Assembly (NCBI GenBank): GCA_022486815.1 | Contig: JAKVJW010000003.1 | Span: 1-64,000, forward strand | Reading direction: 5' to 3' | DNA: 64,000 bases | Source: Prevotella sp. | GTDB taxonomy: Bacteria; Bacteroidota; Bacteroidia; Bacteroidales; Bacteroidaceae | Shown: one piece after another, positions 56,923 through 64,000 of the stretch | How the letters are laid out: each line of letters starts with the position of its first letter | How positions within the stretch are numbered: position 1 is the stretch's first letter | Position numbers and translations under genes: made by a program | Notes under the pieces: generated by a model | What the model saw: the letters and a program-made list of their open reading frames with translations, nothing else | What the model was told of the DNA's origin: nothing | Database searches by the model: none

Positions 56923-59900
56923 ATGAAAAAATACATATTCATAACATTAGTATACCTTTTTTCTCTTAGCGTAAATGCACAGAGTATTAAGATTACAGGA
57001 AAAGTGATCTCTTCATCAGATAAAGAGCCACTTATCGGCGTAACAGTAAGAGCATCCGGTACACCCGGTGGTACTGTCACCGACATGGATGGCGACTATG
57101 CTATATCTGCCGATAAAGATGCCACTCTTACCTTCTCTATGATTGGCTTCAGAGCGGAAACTCTAAAAGTCGATAGCCGTAGAGTTGTCAATATTATTTT
57201 AACTGACGCTTCTTCAGATTTAAATGAAGTTGTTGTCATAGGCTATGGGTCTGTGAAAAAAGGTGACCTTACAAGTAGCATCTCAACTGTAAAAGGCTCG
57301 GATCTGAAAATAACAACAGGTAATGCTATGGATGCTTTACAAGGGCAAGTAAGCGGCGTGCAAATCTCCAATTCCGGTTCTCCTGGATCTTCTCCTCGTG
57401 TTATCATTCGTGGCGTATCAACCATCAATGGCTCTGACCCATTGTACGTTGTAGATGGCATGCCTGTTGGTACTAATATTAATTTTCTAAATGATAATGA
57501 TATTGAAAGTATACAAGTATTGAAAGATGCTTCTGCCGCTGCAATATATGGAACTCGAGGATCGAATGGAGTTATTTTGATTACGACAAAACAGGGGAAA
57601 AAGGGTTCCACAAAATTTACCTTTTCTGCTTCGACAGGTTTCCAGACATTGAAGAATCCTAATATGGCTAAAGCATCAGAGTACGAAAAAGTATTTAAAG
57701 CAAGATACACCAATGATGGGAATACTCCAGTATGGAATAGCAAAAATAACATCACTGATGCAGAAGGAACTGATTGGTGGAATAAAAGTATCCGTAAAGC
57801 TGCCTTAATCCAGAATTATAATTTAGGATTCTCCGGTGGAAATGATAAATTTCTTTATTCGGTAAGTGTAGGTTATTTTGGACAAGATTCTCAATATAAA
57901 GGTACTGGGCGTTGGCAGAAACTGACAGCACGTTTAAATATGGATTATACATTTAATCGTTATGTAAAGGTAGGTTTGGATTTTTCGCCTAAATATGAGA
58001 ATTGGAATGATACCCCAAATTTAATGTCTAATATTATGAGTATGGATCCTACCACTCCTATCATGCGTCCGAAAGCTGACTGGACAGATAACAAATACAG
58101 TAATTACGCCCGTTCCAATAATAATGAGGCACTTAATCCGGTAGCACAATTAGCTCGTCAAGATTCGCATAGTGACGAATATGGGTTATTGGCTACTCCT
58201 TTCATTGAGATAAAGCCTTTTAACGGATTAACTTTACGCTCACAATTTGGATTGAATGCCAGGTTCCGCCTGTCTGATAGTTTCAAACCTACATTTTTTA
58301 TTGATAACCTTGAGAAACAAGATTACAGTACAGCAAGCCGGACAATGAATAATTGGGTGGACTGGAACTGGACGAATACAGCTACATGGATGAAAACATT
58401 TAATCAGAAACATAATTTGAATATTATGGGTGGTTATACCATGGAGCGTTTTCAGAATTATTGGCTAACTGGATCCCGAGATAATACACCGACCAATGAT
58501 GATAATCTTAGGTATGTCAGTTCCGGAACGCAAAATCAACAGGCAACGGGATTGAATGCTTACCAAACGCTGGTATCCTATCTAGGACGTGTGATGTATA
58601 ATTATGATGAAAAATATTATATAACAGCATCGATTCGTGTAGATGGCTCTTCGAAATTTGTTAAGGGTAATAAATATGCTACATTCCCTGCTGTTTCATT
58701 GGCTTGGCGTATAAGTGGTGAAAATTTCATGCAGCACCAGCATATTTTTGATAATTTGAAATTCCGTGCAGGTTGGGGACAAGTGGGTAATCAGTCCATA
58801 GCTGACGCAGCTTATGAATCCTATGTTGATGGTGGAGCTGATTACGTGTTAGGTTCTGATGCGACTCGCCAAATCGGAACGGCGATTGCGAATGTAGGTA
58901 ACTCCAATTTGAAATGGGAAACTGTTGAAGATTACGATTTAGGTATTGATATGGGGTTCTTGAATAATAGATTAACGGCTACAGCTGAGTGGTTTACGAA
59001 GAAATCCCATAACATGTTGATGCAAAAAGATAATTTATTATTCTTGGGATATCCTTCCTGGAATAGTCAGTTATGGGAAAATGTCGGGAGTATGAAAGCT
59101 ACCGGGTATGAGCTTTCTGTAAATTGGCAGGATCAGAAAGGCGGTTTTAAATACGGAGTAGGTGTCAATCTGTCTTCAGTTAAGAATAAAGCGTTGAAAT
59201 TACTTGGAGAGCCACTATATACAGGTTCGTTGAATGGTGATTTTATTATACGAAATAATGAATATGCGGAGATTAGTCGTTTTTACGGATATGTAGTTGA
59301 TGGAATTTTCCAAAGTCAGAAACAGGTAGATTCTTATGTAGGAAAAGATGGTGCTAAAATGCAACCTAATGCCACATCTGGTGATTTCATTTATAAGGAT
59401 TTAAATGGTGATGGAGTAATTAATGATAAGGATAAGACCTATATTGGTAATGCTTTCCCAGATTTGACGATGGGAATTAATGGAAATGTTGCTTATAAGA
59501 ATTTTGATTTGGAAGTAAATTTCTATGGTACATTTGGGAATGACATTTATAATACTACTAAATCTTACTACTCAGGAGTGGATGGTTCTAATGTATATGC
59601 AGGAACCTACAAAAAGAGCTGGAATGGTGAAGGGACAAGTAACACCTATCCCCGATTATCTGTAAACGATGCAAATATGAATTATAAAAGGGTGTCAACA
59701 TTCTTCGTGGAAAACGGATCGTATTTACGTTGCAAATTATTACAAATCGGTTATACCTTACCGGAAAGTTGGATAAAGAGCACAACTATGCGTTTATCTT
59801 TTTCTGCACAAAACTTATTTACAATCACAAAATATTCAGGTATGGATCCGGAAGCAGCTTCATTAGGTAATAGTGTAACAGAAGCTGGAATAGATTATAA

Positions 59901-59952
59901 TGGTTATCCGAATCCTCGAACTTTTTTATTTGGACTTAATATTAATTTCTAA
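56923..59952 (+). CDS. SusC/RagA TonB-dependent transporter (second)
   Basis: This 1009-residue outer-membrane protein has a signal peptide (about 1-19). A carboxypeptidase-like domain (about 24-100, GKVISSSDKEPLIGVTVRASG) precedes the plug (VVIGYGSVKKGDLTSSIS, PLYVVDGMPVGTNI, AIYGTRGSNGVILITT) and a full barrel ending LNINF. It pairs with the SusD that follows 20 bp later. Codons here look more AT-rich than in the GH30 gene that follows. The HTCS that diverges from it is the likely regulator. Confidence 0.96.
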   Translation: MKKYIFITLVYLFSLSVNAQSIKITGKVISSSDKEPLIGVTVRASGTPGGTVTDMDGDYAISADKDATLTFSMIGFRAETLKVDSRRVVNIILTDASSDLNEVVVIGYGSVKKGDLTSSISTVKGSDLKITTGNAMDALQGQVSGVQISNSGSPGSSPRVIIRGVSTINGSDPLYVVDGMPVGTNINFLNDNDIESIQVLKDASAAAIYGTRGSNGVILITTKQGKKGSTKFTFSASTGFQTLKNPNMAKASEYEKVFKARYTNDGNTPVWNSKNNITDAEGTDWWNKSIRKAALIQNYNLGFSGGNDKFLYSVSVGYFGQDSQYKGTGRWQKLTARLNMDYTFNRYVKVGLDFSPKYENWNDTPNLMSNIMSMDPTTPIMRPKADWTDNKYSNYARSNNNEALNPVAQLARQDSHSDEYGLLATPFIEIKPFNGLTLRSQFGLNARFRLSDSFKPTFFIDNLEKQDYSTASRTMNNWVDWNWTNTATWMKTFNQKHNLNIMGGYTMERFQNYWLTGSRDNTPTNDDNLRYVSSGTQNQQATGLNAYQTLVSYLGRVMYNYDEKYYITASIRVDGSSKFVKGNKYATFPAVSLAWRISGENFMQHQHIFDNLKFRAGWGQVGNQSIADAAYESYVDGGADYVLGSDATRQIGTAIANVGNSNLKWETVEDYDLGIDMGFLNNRLTATAEWFTKKSHNMLMQKDNLLFLGYPSWNSQLWENVGSMKATGYELSVNWQDQKGGFKYGVGVNLSSVKNKALKLLGEPLYTGSLNGDFIIRNNEYAEISRFYGYVVDGIFQSQKQVDSYVGKDGAKMQPNATSGDFIYKDLNGDGVINDKDKTYIGNAFPDLTMGINGNVAYKNFDLEVNFYGTFGNDIYNTTKSYYSGVDGSNVYAGTYKKSWNGEGTSNTYPRLSVNDANMNYKRVSTFFVENGSYLRCKLLQIGYTLPESWIKSTTMRLSFSAQNLFTITKYSGMDPEAASLGNSVTEAGIDYNGYPNPRTFLFGLNINF

Positions 59953-59972
59953 TTGTTTAAGACATAAGAATT

Positions 59973-61565
59973 ATGAAAAAACATATATTTGGAATGGTGC
60001 TTTGCATAGTTTCTTTGCTTAGCTCTTCATGTTCGAGTTTTTTGGACCAACCTATTGTGGGAAAAGAAGATTTTGACACTTACTTTCAGAATGCTGACGA
60101 GTGTGAAAAGGAACTGAATGGATGTTATCAATCCATATTATGGAATGGTGGATGGTGGCAGACTCAAAAATTCATCTTGATAGGAGATATGTGTACGGAT
60201 GATATGTGGATGGGTAATACAACTCAAGATGCAGGAGACTATCGCGACTTAGCTTTTTATACGGGAAACACCATGAGCGCCAGTAACGATTGCCAGAACT
60301 TTTGGCAATTTCGTTATAAAGGTATTCTACGATGTAATATCTGCATTGATAATATACCAAAGGCATCCGTCAGTGATGATAGTCTGAAGAACCAGTTAGT
60401 ATCAGAAGCAAAATTTATTCGTGCTTATTTATATTTTGATCTTGCGAGAAATTTCGGTGGAGTACCAATCATGTTGCATCTGGAAATGCCGACAGACGTC
60501 AAAGGTGTAACTCGTGCATCTCAGTCCGACGTTTACGCTCAGGCAGAGAAAGATCTGTTAGAAGCTATCCCTCATTTACCATTAAGAAGTGCTCAAAGTA
60601 GTTCTGATTTGGGCCGTGTAACGAAAGGGGCTGCTGAAGGCTTATTGGCTAAAGTGTATTTGTATGATGAAAAGTATCAACAAGCTGAAACCTATTTAAA
60701 AGATGTGATAAATAGTGGCGAATACGCTCTTCTACCTAATTTCGGAAACGTCTGGGCTATAAAGCACAATAACAGTGTAGAGTCACTTTTCGAAATACAA
60801 ACAAATAGTGATATAACCTATAATTTAGGTCTTCATCTCCCAGTTACATGCGGTTCCCGTAATGATTCTGGATGGGCTTGGGGATTACCTACCAGCAATC
60901 TTGAAAAGGCATTTATTGATGCTGGCGATTCTATTCGATTAAAATGGACCATTATTAAGGATAGTGCAACGGTTGTTCCAGGCGATCCAGTATGGAGTGC
61001 ATCTAAGCCATATAGAGTTAAGCCAGATGAACACAAATCGGCACGTTGCAGTCGCAAAATCTACATACCTGTAAATGAACGTCCTACACCATACGATAGT
61101 GATAAAAATCCTTTGAATTATAGGATATTAAGATATGCCGATATTTTACTAATGTATGCCGAAGTAGAAAACGACTTAGGCAATGATACTCAGGCTCAAT
61201 GGGCTATTAATCAAGTGCGTGCCCGTGTAAAATTGCCAGCCGTTACCTCAACTGGAAAACAATTACGTGACGCCATCCGTTTAGAGCGCCGTTTGGAGTT
61301 GGCTCTGGAAGATAATCGTCTTTATGATTTGCGCCGATGGAAAGATGATAGAGGTAATCCACTAATAGAAGATGTGATGGGGCCGAATGGTTCTTTTGTA
61401 AAATATAATATGGAAACATCAACAGATGTGTATGAAAAGACTAACCAAAAGGAGAATAGTAACAAAGGTAGCGCATTCACAGCTCCGCGAGATTTGCTTT
61501 TCCCAATTCCTGTTTCAGAAGTAACGCTTTCAGGTGGGAGTATTACACAGAATCCAGGATATTGA
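59973..61565 (+). CDS. SusD/RagB family lipoprotein (second)
   Basis: This 530-residue protein has a lipoprotein signal (SLLSSSCSSFLDQ) and the SusD fold. KFIRAYLYFDLARNFGGVPIM, the TPR-like region around residues 170-260 and the C-terminal LRYADILLMYAEVENDLGN, RLERRLELALEDNRLYDLRRW and FPIPVSEV segments are typical. It binds glycan at the mouth of the SusC above. It starts 20 bp after susC. Confidence 0.95.
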   Translation: MKKHIFGMVLCIVSLLSSSCSSFLDQPIVGKEDFDTYFQNADECEKELNGCYQSILWNGGWWQTQKFILIGDMCTDDMWMGNTTQDAGDYRDLAFYTGNTMSASNDCQNFWQFRYKGILRCNICIDNIPKASVSDDSLKNQLVSEAKFIRAYLYFDLARNFGGVPIMLHLEMPTDVKGVTRASQSDVYAQAEKDLLEAIPHLPLRSAQSSSDLGRVTKGAAEGLLAKVYLYDEKYQQAETYLKDVINSGEYALLPNFGNVWAIKHNNSVESLFEIQTNSDITYNLGLHLPVTCGSRNDSGWAWGLPTSNLEKAFIDAGDSIRLKWTIIKDSATVVPGDPVWSASKPYRVKPDEHKSARCSRKIYIPVNERPTPYDSDKNPLNYRILRYADILLMYAEVENDLGNDTQAQWAINQVRARVKLPAVTSTGKQLRDAIRLERRLELALEDNRLYDLRRWKDDRGNPLIEDVMGPNGSFVKYNMETSTDVYEKTNQKENSNKGSAFTAPRDLLFPIPVSEVTLSGGSITQNPGY

Positions 61566-61602
61566 TAGTATAGTGATATGAAGTATAAGTAGATTGTTTA
61601 AC

Positions 61603-61630
61603 AAAGACCAACCTTATGGGGCTGGTCTTT
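61603..61630 (+). terminator. Hairpin between susD and the GH30 gene
   Basis: AAAGACCA (61603-61610) and TGGTCTTT (61623-61630) form a perfect 8-bp stem. It may weaken transcription into the GH30 gene or stabilise the susCD mRNA. It contains the ATG at 61616, which argues against that start for GH30. Confidence 0.55.
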
Positions 61631-61660
61631 ATAGTTTCAATATTATTAAAATTCCTATAC

Positions 61661-63256
61661 ATGATAAAATATAGTGTCCTCATAGTCCTGGCTAATTTTT
61701 GTGTTTTCCCCCCTTCCTCCGCTAAGGAATCTGCCATAAGTGTTCCACCTGAACATTATCAAATCGATGCAAATAAACCTTGCCAGATAATTGACGGTTT
61801 CGGAGCTTCCGACGCTTGGAGCATGCAGTATCTGGGGCTATGGCCAAAGAAACAACAACAGCAGATTGCAGACTGGCTGTTCAGTATGAAAAAAGATGCA
61901 TCAGGTAAACCTCTTGGAATCGGATTGTCACTGTGGCGCTTTAACCTCGGAGCAGGAAGTGCCGGACAAGGAAACGCCTCACACATTCAACCTTTCACCC
62001 GGACAGAATGCTTCCTAAGACCTGACGGATCTTATAACTGGAATGCCCAACAAGGACAGCGTAACTTTCTAAAACTGGCCAAGGATAGAGGGGTAACACA
62101 TTTCCTGGCTTTCGCCAATTCGGCTCCTGTCTATTTTACGAAGAATGGTCTGGCAACTAACACAGGGCGAGGAGGGACTATGAACCTCCGTAATGACTGT
62201 TATTGCAGATTTGCACAATTCATTGCCACTTCACTGAAGGGTCTCGAGAATCACGACGGCATTCATTTTGACTACATCTCACCGGTGAACGAACCAGATG
62301 GCAATTGGAACTGGCAAGGCCCAAAACAGGAAGGATCTCCTGCTACCAACTGGGAGATAGCCCGGTTAGTAAGAACCATGGGGAAATTGTTTGTCAGGCA
62401 ACATATCAAAACAAAAATCATCGTAAATGAAAGTTCAGACCTGCGTTGTCTGATGGGCATTTACCATACCAGTTGGCAACGTGGAAACACAATCCGGACA
62501 CTATTCTCGAAAGACAGTGTTCGAACTTACATTGGATCAGTTCCCAACGTGGCTCACCTGATCGCTGGGCATGATTACTGGACAGACACACCAGTACAAT
62601 ATATGCATGATAGTCGTGTGGCTTTACGTGACTCTCTTCATAAGTATAACCTGAAATTCTGGGCCTCAGAAATCTGCATCATGAACAATGACAAGGAAAT
62701 AGGTGGTGGCAATGGCTACGACTTTTCCATGAAGACAGCCCTCTATGTAGCAAGGATCATACACTATGACCTTGTATTCGGCAATGCCTGCAGCTGGTCT
62801 TGGTGGCGTGCTGTAGGTGGTGACTACAAGGATGGACTGATCCGCGCTTACAATACCCCTGATAAAAGAAACGATTATGCAGTTGATTCAAAACTTCTAT
62901 GGGCAGTCGGTAACTATAGCCGCTTCATCCGCCCAGGAGCTGTAAGATATGACATTCTGGCTAAAGATTCTCAGGGAAACGTTATACCTGAAGGATTTAA
63001 CGATCCAAACGGCATAATGTGTTCAGCTTATAAAAACGCCGATGATACATGGGCTATAGTGGCTATTAACTATTCAAAATCGCCAAAACCTTTTCGCTTC
63101 ACGATCAACAATAATCCTGCCTGTACGTGGCAAATGTACCGGACTTCAGATAATACCGCAGAAAACCTGTCTCCTGTAGACAAGACTGATGGTAATACTA
63201 ACTTACCACCACTTTCTATCACTACATTTGTAACAAAACTGTCTTCTCCACGTTAA
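61661..63256 (+). CDS. GH30 family glycosidase, possibly endo-beta-1,6-galactanase
   Basis: This secreted enzyme has a signal peptide (MIKYSVLIVLANFCVFPPSSA) and a GH30 barrel with a side beta-domain. The acid/base Glu is in ISPVNEPDGNWNW (about residue 212) and the nucleophile Glu in KFWASEICIM (about 343). DGFGASDAWSMQYLG and GIGLSLWRFNLGAGS resemble subfamily 5, endo-beta-1,6-galactanases. I choose the ATG at 61661 (531 residues), because the ATG at 61616 sits inside a hairpin loop and adds 15 residues before the signal peptide. With PL1 and SusCD nearby, a pectin-linked arabinogalactan is a plausible target. Confidence 0.85.
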   Translation: MIKYSVLIVLANFCVFPPSSAKESAISVPPEHYQIDANKPCQIIDGFGASDAWSMQYLGLWPKKQQQQIADWLFSMKKDASGKPLGIGLSLWRFNLGAGSAGQGNASHIQPFTRTECFLRPDGSYNWNAQQGQRNFLKLAKDRGVTHFLAFANSAPVYFTKNGLATNTGRGGTMNLRNDCYCRFAQFIATSLKGLENHDGIHFDYISPVNEPDGNWNWQGPKQEGSPATNWEIARLVRTMGKLFVRQHIKTKIIVNESSDLRCLMGIYHTSWQRGNTIRTLFSKDSVRTYIGSVPNVAHLIAGHDYWTDTPVQYMHDSRVALRDSLHKYNLKFWASEICIMNNDKEIGGGNGYDFSMKTALYVARIIHYDLVFGNACSWSWWRAVGGDYKDGLIRAYNTPDKRNDYAVDSKLLWAVGNYSRFIRPGAVRYDILAKDSQGNVIPEGFNDPNGIMCSAYKNADDTWAIVAINYSKSPKPFRFTINNNPACTWQMYRTSDNTAENLSPVDKTDGNTNLPPLSITTFVTKLSSPR

Positions 63257-63276
63257 AACAGATAATCTGACCGAAA

Positions 63277-64000
63277 TCAGCTCTCAATCTTTAACTTTAG
63301 ATATATTCCTGCTTCGACTACTCCCCTTGCCAGAAGATAAATATCGAAAGCAAGCCACAAAGCATGGTTACCTAAAATATTCCGGAACAGAAAATATACA
63401 GTGAAGAAACAGATGACAGCAACAACGGAAGAGGTCAACAGGCCTTTGGTATTCATGATTCCGACGAAAATACCATCCAGCAGAAAGGCGGCAACCCCTG
63501 CAAAAGGTATAGCCACTGCCCAGTAAAAATAAGGACCAACAGCCTCTAGAACATTTCTGTCACTGGTCAGCAAACTCAAAAAAGGTTTCCCTGCTATGGC
63601 ATAGATGAGAGTAAAAAGAAGCATAATGATAAAACCAAGTTGGAAAAAACTCTTGACCAGATCTTTGAAAGCCTTTACGTTCTTCGCTCCATAATATTTT
63701 CCACCCAGAGCCTCTCCGGCATAGGCAAAGCCATCGGTAAAATAAGAAAAGATGGTAAAAAACTCCATCAATAGTGTGTTGACAGCAAGGATGACAGCTC
63801 CCTGGCGGGAACCGATAGCCGTAAAACTCAAAGAGACGGCTACTATAAATACGGTACGAATGAAAATATCCCGATTGACCTTGAAGAATTCTCCCCAGTC
63901 TCGGAGATTCCCCCTCCAGCCACCAACCGTATCTTTCAGATGCTTCCACAATCTCCGATAATTAATCAACCAGAAAGACACTGCAATCAGAAAGCCACTC
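63277..64000 (-). CDS. MATE family efflux transporter, C-terminal part
   Basis: At least 240 residues with about six membrane helices are visible, as in the C-terminal half of MATE multidrug/Na antiporters. GSRQGAVILAVNTLLMEFFTIFSYFTDGFAYAGEALGGKYYGA is split here by loops typical of the family. Reading continues in frame past the GTG at 63981 to the edge, so the start lies outside. It converges with the GH30 gene, 20 bp away. The substrate is unknown. Confidence 0.85.
   Translation of the reverse strand, partial: SGFLIAVSFWLINYRRLWKHLKDTVGGWRGNLRDWGEFFKVNRDIFIRTVFIVAVSLSFTAIGSRQGAVILAVNTLLMEFFTIFSYFTDGFAYAGEALGGKYYGAKNVKAFKDLVKSFFQLGFIIMLLFTLIYAIAGKPFLSLLTSDRNVLEAVGPYFYWAVAIPFAGVAAFLLDGIFVGIMNTKGLLTSSVVAVICFFTVYFLFRNILGNHALWLAFDIYLLARGVVEAGIYLKLKIES

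Overview
The window looks like a chromosomal segment of a Bacteroidales bacterium, most likely Prevotella-like. The signs are SusC/SusD pairs, a hybrid two-component regulator, DUF3826 and DUF4955-like proteins, Bacteroidetes-type promoters (TTTG, about 20 bp, TAnnTTTG), no clear Shine-Dalgarno sites, and AT-rich spacers. The genus is an inference. I see no CRISPR array, prophage or defence island.

Layout. The left edge (1-109) looks like the promoter and leader of an rRNA operon that runs leftward out of the window. Then come a possible small-protein transcription unit (387-860), an acetyltransferase, a lipoprotein, a polyphosphate module (leucine-rich protein, ppk, ppx), isocitrate dehydrogenase, an OmpA-type lipoprotein, tRNA-Val(CAC), purL and two half-size chromate transporters. 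From 15.5 to 28.5 kb lies an arabinan utilisation locus on the minus strand: SusC, SusD, a surface glycan-binding lipoprotein and two GH43 endo-arabinanase-type enzymes. Next to it is a membrane-spanning regulator that has the sensor and AraC output of a hybrid two-component system but no kinase or receiver. From 28.8 to 36.1 kb is a maltodextrin cluster (GH13, GH77, MFS transporter, LacI regulator) with two matching LacI-type palindromes. Housekeeping genes follow: an ABC exporter, nadK, a DJ-1 family gene, ispD, recG, an M23/LysM protein, an exported CbiX-like protein and an ECF sigma factor. From 46.3 to 63.3 kb is a pectin-type locus: PL1 pectate lyase, DUF3826 protein and a large beta-helix protein on the minus strand, a full hybrid two-component regulator, then a second SusC/SusD pair and a GH30 enzyme on the plus strand. 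A MATE transporter is cut by the right edge.

How the genes fit together. The two glycan loci follow the usual logic: a SusCD pair imports oligosaccharides released by surface enzymes, and a periplasmic sensor protein switches on the locus. Both have direct-repeat arrays at the expected control points: a 12-bp repeat with 21-bp period before the first susC, and four copies of a 22-bp repeat before the pectate lyase operon. The GH13/GH77/MFS/LacI set would convert imported maltodextrins in the periplasm and cytoplasm.

I did not find a clearly new multi-gene system. The best leads are the kinase-less sensor/AraC regulator with its repeats, the 22-bp tandem repeat array beside a decayed IS3-type transposase, the bimodular beta-helix/TIM-barrel-like protein, and the small transcription unit at 387-860. 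All function calls rest on reading the sequence without database searches.
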